The position numbers and the translations under genes are program-made. A DNA stretch of 21,331 nt, taken from positions 1-21,331 of the forward strand of contig DATEVB010000119.1 of assembly GCA_035282865.1 (NCBI GenBank). The letters run 5' to 3'. This DNA is from UBA4744 sp035282865. GTDB taxonomy: Bacteria; Actinomycetota; Acidimicrobiia; Spongiisociales; UBA4744. The notes beneath the pieces were generated by a model. It was not told where the DNA came from and did not search any database. It saw nothing but the letters and a program-made list of their open reading frames with translations. Below, in pieces: positions 1 through 6,516 of the stretch. Within the stretch, counting starts at the first letter, position 1, and the number at the start of each line of letters is the position of its first letter.

Positions 1-162
1 GTCCAACCGGATGTGGCGTTCGTGGACGGCAACCCGCTGCTGCTGACGACCGAAGGTGAGTTCGTCGTCAAGAACCTGGTGCTGCTGTCGGCCGGACTGG
101 TGATTGGCGCCACGGTCCGCCCGCCCCGAGTGGCGGCCGGCAAACACGCCACCACCGCTTAG
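1..162 (+). CDS. C-terminal end of a YkgB/DoxX-like membrane protein (partial)
   Basis: The reading frame is open from the first base and ends at TAG 160-162, giving the last 53 residues of a protein that begins outside the window. The visible part contains the segment LLLTTEGEFVVKNLVLLSAG followed by a hydrophobic stretch and a basic tail. A short polar loop, then EGEF(V/I)xKNLVL, then a final membrane helix is how I remember the end of YkgB/DUF417 and DoxX-like four-helix inner-membrane proteins. Members of this group are linked to redox or reactive-chlorine stress, but the function here is unknown. The family call rests on about 50 residues, so a different small membrane protein is possible. 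Confidence 0.6.
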   Translation, partial: VQPDVAFVDGNPLLLTTEGEFVVKNLVLLSAGLVIGATVRPPRVAAGKHATTA

Positions 163-204
163 AACTGGAAGTGCACTGCCGGCGCTTGGGCTTCCTCTGG
201 AGGG

Positions 205-322
205 GATACTCCTCCCTTGGAAGGTGGGGAGTATCGCCACGGAGAAGCGGCCGGGTATGGTCTTTGGGATAGTCCCCCGGAGGGGGAAAAGTACCGCCGC
301 GGCGGAGCCGCTTGGGTGGGGG
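205..322. repeat. Two degenerate copies of a hairpin-plus-GTAYCGCC repeat unit
   Basis: Two related units lie in tandem between the end of the first gene and the convergent gene at 334. Each begins with an inverted repeat: GATACTCC 205-212 with GGAGTATC 228-235, and TCCCCC 273-278 with GGGGGA 282-287. Each inverted repeat is followed by a similar tail, GTATCGCCACGGAGAAGCGG at 231-250 and GTACCGCCGCGGCGGAGCC at 291-309. No convincing gene occupies 163-333. It may be a dispersed extragenic element that also ends transcription of the convergent genes. Confidence 0.5.
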
Positions 323-333
323 TTGTTGTTTCC

Positions 334-777
334 CTAAGCCGAAACGTGGGCGGCCGCGTCGGGGATGAGCCCCCGCACCAACCTCCGGCCCAACGAGGCG
401 GCCACCGTCCCCAACCCGACCGACACGAAAGCCAGCCCGATGTGCACCACCCGGAAGGCGAGTGTCTCGTCGACCGCCGCTACCCGCTGGATCACCTCCG
501 GCACCCAGGAAACGGCCATCCACACTCCGAAACCCAACAGCACGTACCCCGCCAGGCGGGGGGTGGTCAACCGTTGCACCAGGCACGAAGCGCCGATCCA
601 CAGCAAGGCGGCCGCAAAGGCCAGCGATATCCCGATCCGGGCCCACACAACGACGGAGGCGGCGTCGACGTTCCCGAGGTTGACGATCCGGGTGATCCAC
701 ACATGGGCAGTCCAGGCGGCGACCGCTAACACGATCCAGCCGATCCGGCGCGATAAGGAGGATTTGTGGTGTTCCAT
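334..777 (-). CDS. Small four-helix membrane protein, unknown function
   Basis: A 147-residue protein with about four hydrophobic segments. The first follows a basic N-terminus (MEHHKSSLSRRIGW), which suggests the N-terminus is cytoplasmic. I do not recognise the family and see no catalytic motif. I chose the ATG at 777 because the N-terminus looks natural; an in-frame ATG at 801 would add eight residues and neither has a clear ribosome binding site. It runs towards the first gene (convergent) and is divergent from the sulfur operon. The hydrophobic pattern and the coding-like composition support a real gene. Confidence 0.6.
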   Translation of the reverse strand: MEHHKSSLSRRIGWIVLAVAAWTAHVWITRIVNLGNVDAASVVVWARIGISLAFAAALLWIGASCLVQRLTTPRLAGYVLLGFGVWMAVSWVPEVIQRVAAVDETLAFRVVHIGLAFVSVGLGTVAASLGRRLVRGLIPDAAAHVSA

Positions 778-819
778 GACACTCAGTAGGGGAGACTGCA
801 CACACAGGGCGGAACCATT

Positions 820-842
820 GGTAGCGCCCTCCGGGCGCTACC
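820..842. repeat. Perfect 10-bp inverted repeat (hairpin)
   Basis: GGTAGCGCCC 820-829 and GGGCGCTACC 833-842 are perfect reverse complements separated by TCC. The hairpin sits between the divergent membrane-protein gene and the promoter of the Cys leader, about 14 bases upstream of the -35 box. There is no T-run, so it is not a standard intrinsic terminator. It could be an operator or a dispersed palindromic element. Confidence 0.6.
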
Positions 843-855
843 GACAATTTGGACC

Positions 856-883
856 TTGATAACTTCCCCAACCCACCTAGAAT
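856..883 (+). promoter_or_regulatory. Promoter of the Cys leader and sulfur operon
   Basis: TTGATA (856-861) and TAGAAT (878-883) each match the sigma-70-type consensus at five of six positions and are separated by 16 bases. The leader ATG begins 11 bases after the last base of the -10 box, so the transcript should start at or only a few bases before the ATG. No Shine-Dalgarno sequence is present, consistent with leaderless or near-leaderless translation. Confidence 0.7.
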
Positions 884-893
884 CACGCCCCAC

Positions 894-962
894 ATGAAGA
901 CCTACCTGACCACCTACGCTTGCTGCTGTACGACGGTGTCGTGCGGGGAGGTTCGCGTCTAG
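894..962 (+). CDS. Polycysteine leader peptide (cysteine-sensing uORF)
   Basis: A 22-codon ORF starting with ATG at 894 and ending with TAG at 960-962. Codons 10-12 (921-929) are TGC TGC TGT, three consecutive cysteines in the context TYACCCTTVSC, and a fourth Cys codon lies at 942-944. Four cysteines in 22 residues directly upstream of a cysteine synthase operon is hard to explain by chance. Polycysteine leaderless short ORFs acting as cysteine-responsive attenuators are known from mycobacteria. The upstream promoter leaves almost no 5' UTR and the downstream RNA can form a terminator, so the peptide is most likely a sensor of charged Cys-tRNA rather than a functional product. Confidence 0.8.
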   Translation: MKTYLTTYACCCTTVSCGEVRV

Positions 963-1007
963 GCAGTCGCCGACAATCCAAGGTCATTCAGGACCCGCAC
1001 CGGCACC
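928..1007 (+). promoter_or_regulatory. Alternative leader RNA folds (protector and antiterminator) of the Cys attenuator
   Basis: Two exclusive pairings can be drawn. The protector hairpin pairs 928-934 (GTACGAC) with 938-944 (GTCGTGC), with one G-U pair. The antiterminator pairs 935-947 (GGTGTCGTGCGGG) with 994-1007 (CCCGCACCGGCACC) with one bulged base, giving about 13 pairs. A ribosome stalled at Cys codons 921-929 would block the protector and leave 941-947 free to capture 994-1000, the 5' arm of the terminator. A ribosome that continues to the stop at 960 would cover the 941-947 region. This is the logic of a classical amino-acid attenuator. Folding was by hand. Confidence 0.6.
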
Positions 1008-1030
1008 AATACCGGGAGCGGGTTGTTCTT
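993..1030 (+). terminator. Attenuator terminator upstream of the cysteine synthase gene
   Basis: ACCCGC 993-998 pairs with GCGGGT 1018-1023, and CCGG 1000-1003 pairs with CCGG 1012-1015 around an eight-base loop. The stem is followed at once by TGTTCTT (1024-1030), an imperfect U-tract. It ends 16 bases before the start of the first structural gene, so termination here would switch off the whole operon. The U-tract is interrupted by G and C, so termination may be partial. Confidence 0.6.
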
Positions 1031-1046
1031 ATGTCGAGGAGTACCG

Positions 1047-2036
1047 ATGATCAGCAGGGTCGAAGCACCACCACATCTCACCACCGACCGGCAGGCACAG
1101 CGCTACAACGACATCCGTGAGCTGCTCCCCGACCCCGACCATCCCACCCCGCTGGTGCGGGTCAACCGGGTGGCGGCCGGCACCACCCTCTACTTGAAGC
1201 TGGAGTGGCTCAACCCGTTCGGGTCGATCAAGGACCGAACGGCCGTTTATCTGCTCGACGGTCTGCAGGCTCGGGGCGAACTGGGCGACCGGGAGCTGGT
1301 CGAGGCCTCGTCCGGCAACACCGCCATTGCCCTGGCCGCCCTGGCGGCCCTCAACGGGACCAAGCTCACCGTCACCATCCCCGAGGGGGTGCCGGAGGAG
1401 AAGAAGGTGGTGTTGCGGATGCTGGGCGCCGAGGTGTGGGAGACCCCCGACGACCTGTGCCCGGTCGACCATCCCAAGGACGGGGCGATCGCCCTGGCCC
1501 GGTCCCTGGCCGCCGGCCAAGGTGGCGTCCGGTACGTGATGCCCAACCAGTACGAGAACCCCGACAACGTGGCGGCCCACTACGAGACCACCGGCCCGGA
1601 GATCTGGCGCCAAACCGAAGGGAGGGTGCGGGCTTTCTTTGCCGGGTTCGGGACGTGCGGCACGATCACCGGGGTGGGCCGCTACCTCAAGGAGCAGGAC
1701 CCGACCATCAAGATCGTCGCCATCGAACCGCAGCAGGGTCACCGGCTGCCCGGCCTCAAATCGTTCGGGGAGGCCAAACAACCGGGGATCCTCGACTGGT
1801 CGGTGATCGACGATGTGGTGCGGGTCGACGACCCGGCCGCCTACGACATGACCAAGCGCCTCTGGCGGGAGGAAGGCCTGATGGTCGGCCCGTCCACCGG
1901 GGCCATCGTCCACGCCGCCGCCGGCTACGGCCTCGACCCGGACGAGGTCGCGGTGGGCGTCTCGCCGGATTCGGGACTCAAGTACACCAGCTATTTCGCG
2001 GAGCTGCTCGGCGAAGAAGGGTTACCACAGCTGTGA
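1047..2036 (+). CDS. PLP-dependent cysteine synthase (CysM-like)
   Basis: A 329-residue fold-type II PLP enzyme, expected to make cysteine from an activated serine and a sulfur donor in the cytoplasm. The PLP lysine is K62 in NPFGSIKDR, the substrate loop is EASSGNTAIALA (S88-N91), the glycine-rich PLP-phosphate loop is GFGTCGTITGVG (201-211), and VGPSTGA lies near the C-terminal end. NPxGSIKDR recalls Mycobacterium CysM, which takes sulfur from a protein thiocarboxylate rather than free sulfide. In place of the usual GTGGT or GTTGT, position 204 is Cys. The ATG at 1047 is chosen because GAGGAG (1036-1041) lies five bases upstream; a TTG start at 1023 would overlap the attenuator. It is the first gene of a tight three-gene operon with TusA and DsrE homologues, so a protein persulfide could be its sulfur donor (inference). 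Confidence 0.9.
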   Translation: MISRVEAPPHLTTDRQAQRYNDIRELLPDPDHPTPLVRVNRVAAGTTLYLKLEWLNPFGSIKDRTAVYLLDGLQARGELGDRELVEASSGNTAIALAALAALNGTKLTVTIPEGVPEEKKVVLRMLGAEVWETPDDLCPVDHPKDGAIALARSLAAGQGGVRYVMPNQYENPDNVAAHYETTGPEIWRQTEGRVRAFFAGFGTCGTITGVGRYLKEQDPTIKIVAIEPQQGHRLPGLKSFGEAKQPGILDWSVIDDVVRVDDPAAYDMTKRLWREEGLMVGPSTGAIVHAAAGYGLDPDEVAVGVSPDSGLKYTSYFAELLGEEGLPQL

Positions 2037-2049
2037 GAAAGGAAACAAC

Positions 2050-2298
2050 ATGACCACTCAGATCAACGTGACCGAATCCCTCGACACGAGTGGGGTGCTC
2101 TGCCCCCTCCCCGTCTACAAAGCGGCCCTGGTGCTCAAGCGGCTGCAACCCGGCCAGGTGCTCGAGCTGACCTGCACCGATCCCGGCTCGCTGGCGGACA
2201 TCCCGGCCATGGCCCGCCAGCGGGGCGACACTCTGCTGAAGACCGACGACCGGGGCGAGACCCAGGTGTTCTGGATCGAGAAGGGAACCTCGTCATGA
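2050..2298 (+). CDS. TusA-family sulfur carrier protein
   Basis: An 82-residue protein matching the usual TusA size. The family signature Cys-Pro-x-Pro is present as LDTSGVLCPLPVYKA near residues 11-25, where the Cys carries persulfide sulfur between cytosolic partners. The middle (LKRLQPGQVLELTCTDPGSL) and the end of the fold also fit the family. The start is 13 bases after the cysteine synthase stop, with an AAAGGAAA ribosome binding site. Its stop overlaps the start of the next gene by four bases (ATGA), indicating translational coupling. Context suggests it relays sulfur between the DsrE-like protein and cysteine synthesis rather than tRNA thiolation, but this is inferred. Confidence 0.9.
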   Translation: MTTQINVTESLDTSGVLCPLPVYKAALVLKRLQPGQVLELTCTDPGSLADIPAMARQRGDTLLKTDDRGETQVFWIEKGTSS

Positions 2299-2810
2299 CG
2301 GCCCAACCCATAGAGACCATCGAGCCGATCGCCGAGGCGCCGCCCCGGCGCAAACGGCTGGCGCTGGTCGCCTCCAAGGGGACCCTCGATCAGGCCTACC
2401 CGCCGCTGATCCTGGCCACGACAGCAGCCAGCCTGGGCTGGGAGGTGGGCATCTACTTCACGTTCTACGGTCTCGACATCCTCCACACGAAGCGGCTCGA
2501 CAAACTGAAGATGGCCTCGCTGGCCAACCCGTCCGGGCCCATCCGGATTCCCAACCTGTTGGGGGCCCTGCCCGGTGCTACCGCCGCCGCCACCAAGGTG
2601 ATGAAGAAGTGGATGCGAGACGCCAAGATGCCCGACCTGCCCGAGTTCATCGAGATGGCCCAGGGCCTCGATGTCACCTTCTTCGCCTGTGCCACCACCA
2701 TGGGCGTCATGGGCGTCGAAGAAGGCGACCTCATCAAAGGCTGTCAGATCGCCGGCGCCGCCGCCTTCCTCGACTTCGCCGCTGATGCGGACGTCCAGCT
2801 GTTCGTGTGA
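2295..2810 (+). CDS. DsrE/DsrF/DrsH-like sulfur-transfer protein
   Basis: A 171-residue protein of the DsrE-like family (DsrE2 type), which binds or passes persulfide sulfur. After a Pro/Glu-rich N-terminal tail, RLALVASKGTLDQAYPPLIL starts the Rossmann-like fold. It continues with GWEVGIYFTFYGLDIL and a long insertion with basic helices (ATKVMKKWMRDAKM). The conserved cysteine region is FFACATTMGVMGVEEGDL, where the Cys is the likely sulfur-carrying residue. The start overlaps the TusA stop (ATGA at 2295-2298). TusA and DsrE-type proteins are known partners in sulfur relay, for example in dissimilatory sulfur metabolism and hdr-type systems. Here, linked to a cysteine synthase under a Cys leader, an assimilatory role is likelier. 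Confidence 0.85.
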   Translation: MTAQPIETIEPIAEAPPRRKRLALVASKGTLDQAYPPLILATTAASLGWEVGIYFTFYGLDILHTKRLDKLKMASLANPSGPIRIPNLLGALPGATAAATKVMKKWMRDAKMPDLPEFIEMAQGLDVTFFACATTMGVMGVEEGDLIKGCQIAGAAAFLDFAADADVQLFV

Positions 2811-2960
2811 ATTGAACCGGGGGGAGGGGGTAGACCGCCGGCAGACCGTGATGGTCGGTCCAGCCGCGGCGACGCGACCAGCGCAGGCAGTAGCTAGGTT
2901 CGGACCTGCATGCGATGCCGGGCCGACCGCTTGGCGCAACGCCCACGCACCTCGATAGCC

Positions 2961-3683
2961 CTACCGCTCCTCCCAGGTGAAGAACCGTACCGCCAGCGGG
3001 GGGATCAGCAGGGCCCAGCCGATCAGGATCACGGCGTGGGCGGCCACGAATGCGGATTGGCCGACTGCCGCCCGGAAGAGGCCGGCCAGGGGGGCGGCGG
3101 GGAGCACCTGGCCGATCCGCACTATGGCGTCGGGGAGACTTTCGAGCGGGAAGATCACATCGCCGACCAGCAGGAACGTCACGTAGAGCCCGTTGGCGAG
3201 GGCCAGGGTTGCTTCGGCCCGCAGGGTGCCGGCCATCAGCATCGCCACGCCGGAGAAGGCGGCGGTGCCGAGCAGCAGTGCCCCGGTCAGCAACCACCAG
3301 TCGATATCGGCCCGCCACCCGAAGAGCAAGTCCGCCACTCCCAGCAGCAGGCCGACCTGGAGGATCTCCAAGGCCAGCACCGAAATGGCCTTGGCCACGA
3401 ACAGCACCGAACGGGGCAGCGGGGTGGCGCCCAACCGTTTCAGCACCAGGTACTTGCGTTCGTACCCAGTGGCGATCGACAAGCTGACCAGCGACGAGGA
3501 GAGCACCGCCAGAGCCAGCAACCCCGGGGTGATGAACTCGACGGTGACCGCAAACAGTTGGGTGGTCCCGAAGAAGACCAGCAGTCCGACCGGGATGATC
3601 AGAGTGAGCAACACGGCTTCACCGCGGCGGAGGGTGAGTAGCAACTCGAGCTTGGTTTGAGCTCGCAGAGCACGGACGGTCAT
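2961..3683 (-). CDS. ABC-2 type transporter permease
   Basis: A 240-residue membrane protein with about six hydrophobic segments. The N-terminus (MTVRALRAQTKLELLLTLRR) is an amphipathic basic region typical of ABC-2 permeases. The later segment with VIFPLESLPDAI before the last helices matches the conserved loop of DrrB/NatB-type permeases. The start codon overlaps the stop of the ATPase gene by four bases (ATGA at 3680-3683), so the two are translationally coupled. Together they form an exporter half-transporter pair. The substrate is unknown. Confidence 0.9.
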   Translation of the reverse strand: MTVRALRAQTKLELLLTLRRGEAVLLTLIIPVGLLVFFGTTQLFAVTVEFITPGLLALAVLSSSLVSLSIATGYERKYLVLKRLGATPLPRSVLFVAKAISVLALEILQVGLLLGVADLLFGWRADIDWWLLTGALLLGTAAFSGVAMLMAGTLRAEATLALANGLYVTFLLVGDVIFPLESLPDAIVRIGQVLPAAPLAGLFRAAVGQSAFVAAHAVILIGWALLIPPLAVRFFTWEER

Positions 3684-4588
3684 GACGGCTGCTCGTCGGT
3701 GAGGGCGAGGAAGATCTCCTCCAGTCCGGAGGCGCCCAGGCGGAGCTCTCGGAGCAGGGTGTTTTGCTCGGCCAGCCAGGCGGTGAGGGCGGCCACCTGG
3801 ATGGGGGTCGGTTCTTGTAGGTCCACGACGTAGCGGCCCGGGCTTGCCTCACGGACCGGCGTTTGGAGGCGGGTTTGGAGTTGCTCGACGGGGAGCCCGG
3901 GGCCGGCCAGGAACGACAATCCGCCGGTGCCCCGCACCAGGTCGGCGGGTGGACCTTCGGCCACCAGACGCCCCCGGTGGATGATCCCCACCCGGTCGGC
4001 CAGGTGCTCGGCCTCGTCCATGAAGTGGGTGGTCAGCAGGATCGTTACCCCCTCGCCTTTGAGGCGTTCGATGGTCTGCCAGGTGGCACGACGACCGCCC
4101 GGGTCGAGACCGGCGGTCGGCTCGTCGAGAAACACCAGGTGGGGTCTTCCGACCAGCGCCAGAGCGAGAGAGAGGCGTTGTTTCTCGCCGCCGGAGAGGC
4201 GCCGGTACAGGGTGCGGGACTGCTCGGTGAGTCCCACCAGGTCGAGCAATTCGTCGGGGGAGTGGGGATCGTCGAAGAAGGCGGCGAACAGGGTGAGGAT
4301 CTCCTTGGTGCGGGCACCCGGATAGGCGCCCCCCTCCTGCAGCATCACACCGATCTGCGGTTGGAGGTCCTGGCAGTCGGTGGTCGGGTCGAGCCCCAGC
4401 ACCGAGACGGTACCCCCCGTCGGGCGGCGCAGTCCTTCGAGGATCTCTACGGTGGTGGTCTTACCGGCCCCGTTAGGCCCGAGCAGGGCGTAGGTCTCGC
4501 CCCGGGCCACCTCGAGCGAGACCCCGTCGATCGCGGTCAGCCCCCCGTAGCGTTTCTCCAGGCGATCGATGATGATGGCGGGTTGCAC
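3680..4588 (-). CDS. ABC transporter ATP-binding protein (DrrA/NatA-like)
   Basis: A 302-residue ATPase with every expected motif: Walker A GPNGAGKTT, signature LSGGEKQRLSLALAL, Walker B LVFLDEPTAGLDPGG, and a switch histidine in TTHFMDEAEHLADRV. The extra C-terminal domain of about 90 residues (from around GLPVEQLQTR) is typical of ABC-2 exporter ATPases. I chose GTG at 4588 (VQPAIIIDRLEKRYGG) because the protein then begins at the usual first strand. The frame is open upstream to 4765, but that part crosses an AT-poor repeat and overlaps the 3' end of the epimerase gene. There is no strong ribosome binding site at 4588. It drives export with the permease at 2961-3683. Confidence 0.9.
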   Translation of the reverse strand: MQPAIIIDRLEKRYGGLTAIDGVSLEVARGETYALLGPNGAGKTTTVEILEGLRRPTGGTVSVLGLDPTTDCQDLQPQIGVMLQEGGAYPGARTKEILTLFAAFFDDPHSPDELLDLVGLTEQSRTLYRRLSGGEKQRLSLALALVGRPHLVFLDEPTAGLDPGGRRATWQTIERLKGEGVTILLTTHFMDEAEHLADRVGIIHRGRLVAEGPPADLVRGTGGLSFLAGPGLPVEQLQTRLQTPVREASPGRYVVDLQEPTPIQVAALTAWLAEQNTLLRELRLGASGLEEIFLALTDEQPS

Positions 4589-4612
4589 GAGCCGGGATGG
4601 TAGTGAGGGGTT

Positions 4613-4655
4613 TTCAGGCTGCAGGTTTCGGGTTCTGGGTTCTGCTTTCAACCCC
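4613..4655. repeat. Degenerate GGGTTCT/telomere-like short repeat
   Basis: The intergenic stretch between the ATPase and epimerase genes contains repeated GGTTTCGGGTTCTGGGTTCT (4624-4643) flanked by CAGGCTGCAG and CTTTCAACCCC. The other strand reads as tandem AGAACCC/AGAACCCGAAACC units. It is low-complexity and non-coding, and gives a spurious upstream extension to the ATPase frame. Confidence 0.45.
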
Positions 4656-4670
4656 TTACCCCAACTGCCG

Positions 4671-5504
4671 CTAGAGGTGGTCGCGCCAGGAGTAGTCGGG
4701 TTCGTAGCCCAACACCTGGCGGGCCTTATCGATCGACAGCAGTGTCTCGAACTCGCCCAGGTCACGGCGGATCTCGACGGTCGGGAATACCTCTTCCATC
4801 AGGCCCTGGCTGGACCGGTTCATGACCGTGTCGGTGGCGGCGACGATGTACTGCTCCGACCCGGGCACGTCCAACTGCAACGCCAACCGGGTTGCCTGGG
4901 CGACGTCGCGGACGTCGACGTATCCCCACAGGTTCCACTTGCGGATGGTCGGGTCGTCCCAGAAGTTGGGGAACTTGGCGTACTCGTCTGGTTCCATGAT
5001 GTTGGAGATGCGCAGCCCGGCGAAGGGCAACGCGAACCGGCGATTGAACTGGGCGGCCATCTGCTCGCCCAGTAGTTTGGAGAGGGCATAACTCGATTCC
5101 GGGTAGGGGGTCTGCTGCTCGTCGATCGGGGCGTAGTCCGGGAGCTCTTTTTCGAAGGGCAGCCCCAGCACCGTCTCGCTGGAAGCCCACACCACCTTCT
5201 CGAGGCCGAGATCGGCTGCGGCCGAGAACACGTTGTAAGTGCTGAGGATGTTGTTGCGGAACGTTTCCTGCTCGGGACGCATCTCCGGAGCGGGGATCGC
5301 CGCCAGATGCACCACCGCATCGGCCCCTCTCAAGGCTTCGTAGGTCTGGCCCAGGTCGGTCAGGTCGGCGGCCAGCGCCCACCCCCACGAGGCGGGCGGG
5401 ATCGTCTGGTCGACGTTGAGGGTCTGGTAGCCGCGCTCGTTCAACTCGTTGACGACGGCCCGTCCGGCTTTGCCACTGCCGCCGGTCACCACGACCTTGT
5501 TCAT
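4671..5504 (-). CDS. NAD-dependent epimerase/dehydratase (extended SDR)
   Basis: A 277-residue extended short-chain dehydrogenase/reductase. The nucleotide-binding motif is GGSGKAG near the N-terminus, an acidic residue follows in LNVDQT, and HLAAIPAP matches the conserved HLAA strand. The catalytic pair lies in SSYALSKLLGE (YxxxK), with an upstream Ser in WASSETVLG. The C-terminal half carries substrate-binding segments such as RISNIMEPDEY and GYVDVRDVAQA. The family interconverts nucleotide sugars or related polyols; the substrate cannot be read from sequence. GAGGAG lies six bases before the ATG. It is followed by the ABC genes but separated by a repeat, so operon membership is uncertain. 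Confidence 0.85.
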   Translation of the reverse strand: MNKVVVTGGSGKAGRAVVNELNERGYQTLNVDQTIPPASWGWALAADLTDLGQTYEALRGADAVVHLAAIPAPEMRPEQETFRNNILSTYNVFSAAADLGLEKVVWASSETVLGLPFEKELPDYAPIDEQQTPYPESSYALSKLLGEQMAAQFNRRFALPFAGLRISNIMEPDEYAKFPNFWDDPTIRKWNLWGYVDVRDVAQATRLALQLDVPGSEQYIVAATDTVMNRSSQGLMEEVFPTVEIRRDLGEFETLLSIDKARQVLGYEPDYSWRDHL

Positions 5505-5603
5505 GGGGTGCTCCTCATGGTTGTTTCCCAGCGAAACGTAGTACGGAAGGCGGAGGTAGCGATTCAGCCGTATTTCGGTCCGGCGGGCTTACCATGTGCG
5601 CCG

Positions 5604-6449
5604 ATGCGCAGATTCATTGGAAGAGTTGCCCTGGCGGCCGGAGCTATGTACGCCGCCCCGATCCTCCTCAAGAAGACCTTTGCCCCACCGCAACGAGACA
5701 CCTCCCGGACACCCGCCGATTTCGGGTTGTCGGGCGAACAGATCTGGCTCGAGTCCGTCAACGGAACCAGCCTGCACGCCTGGTTCATCCCGGCGGTTGA
5801 TACTCCTGCTCCGGCGATCGTGGTACTACACGGGTGGGGCGCCAACGGATCGCTGCTGCTGCCCTTCGCTCCGTACCTTCACGAGGCCGGCTACCACGCC
5901 CTGTTCCTCGACGCCCGCAACCACGGTCTCAGCGAACACGACGACTTCTCATCCCTGCCCCGCTTCGCCGAAGACCTGGAGGTGGGGATCGCCTGGCTGC
6001 GGGAACGTGACGATGTCACCTCGCTGGGCGTGGCCGGTCACTCGGTGGGAGCCGGAGCGGCCATCCTGGCCGCCTCGCGTGATCCGCAGATCGCCGCCGT
6101 CGTTTCGATGTCGGCGTTCGCTCACCCCCGGGAGATGATGACCAACCAGCTACACCTCACCCGGCTGCCCGGCCCGGTGTCCGGAGCCCTGCTGTGGCCG
6201 ATCGAGCAGATTGTCGGGCACCGCTTCGACGACTTCGCCCCCCAGCACCGGATTGAGGAGGTCGCATGTCCGGTGCTGATCGTGCATGGTGACGCCGACA
6301 AAGTGATCCCGGTCAAGGATGCCTTCCGGTTATTCGAGAAGGCTCCCTCCGGGCAGGTTCTCATTGTTCCGGGCGGCGAGCACGCCGCGCTCGAGGCGTT
6401 CGAGCCTTTCATGGCAGACGTAGTGGCGTTCCTCGACCGCTATTGCTGA
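5604..6449 (+). CDS. Alpha/beta hydrolase with N-terminal membrane anchor or signal
   Basis: A 281-residue serine hydrolase. The N-terminus MRRFIGRVALAAGAMYAAP is basic then hydrophobic, suggesting a signal anchor. The oxyanion region is VVLHGWGANGS, the nucleophile elbow is GHSVGAGAA (Ser), the acid is in VHGDADKVIP and the histidine in GGEHAALEAF, a complete triad in the right order. A lid-like region with PREMMTNQLHLTRLPG lies between elbow and acid. The frame is open upstream to 5307, but the ATG at 5604 gives a natural N-terminus and leaves room for a divergent promoter with the epimerase gene. There is no clear ribosome binding site. The substrate is unknown. Confidence 0.85.
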   Translation: MRRFIGRVALAAGAMYAAPILLKKTFAPPQRDTSRTPADFGLSGEQIWLESVNGTSLHAWFIPAVDTPAPAIVVLHGWGANGSLLLPFAPYLHEAGYHALFLDARNHGLSEHDDFSSLPRFAEDLEVGIAWLRERDDVTSLGVAGHSVGAGAAILAASRDPQIAAVVSMSAFAHPREMMTNQLHLTRLPGPVSGALLWPIEQIVGHRFDDFAPQHRIEEVACPVLIVHGDADKVIPVKDAFRLFEKAPSGQVLIVPGGEHAALEAFEPFMADVVAFLDRYC

Positions 6450-6503
6450 CTCGTCTTGTGCGCCTAACTTGCCGCCATGGTGAGCAAGATCGGCGCCAAA
6501 ACG

Positions 6504-6509
6504 TAGACT
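6504..6509 (+). promoter_or_regulatory. -10 box for a leaderless phosphotransferase transcript
   Basis: TAGACT lies seven bases before the ATG at 6517, the spacing expected if transcription starts at the start codon. No Shine-Dalgarno sequence is present and no good -35 box is seen. Confidence 0.5.
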
Positions 6510-6516
6510 CGCCGCT

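Noticed and set aside
68..895. 275-codon reverse-strand frame over the first genes
   Set aside because: Arg/Gly/Pro-rich shadow of the gene at 334-777 and of the repeat, with no domain.
2811..2960. Search for a terminator or small gene after the DsrE-like gene
   Set aside because: Only weak GC-rich pairings such as GACC with GGTC; no T-run and no convincing frame.
2910..4603. Long forward frames opposite the ABC genes (2910-3641 and 3863-4603)
   Set aside because: Gln/Gly-rich antisense shadows of the permease and ATPase, which carry all expected motifs.
4589..4765. Upstream extension of the ABC ATPase to an ATG at 4765
   Set aside because: It crosses a low-complexity repeat and the 3' end of the epimerase gene, and has no homology-like content; the protein begins naturally at 4588.
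5307..5603. Upstream extension of the alpha/beta hydrolase
   Set aside because: It overlaps the 5' part of the divergent epimerase gene; the ATG at 5604 gives a typical signal-anchor N-terminus.
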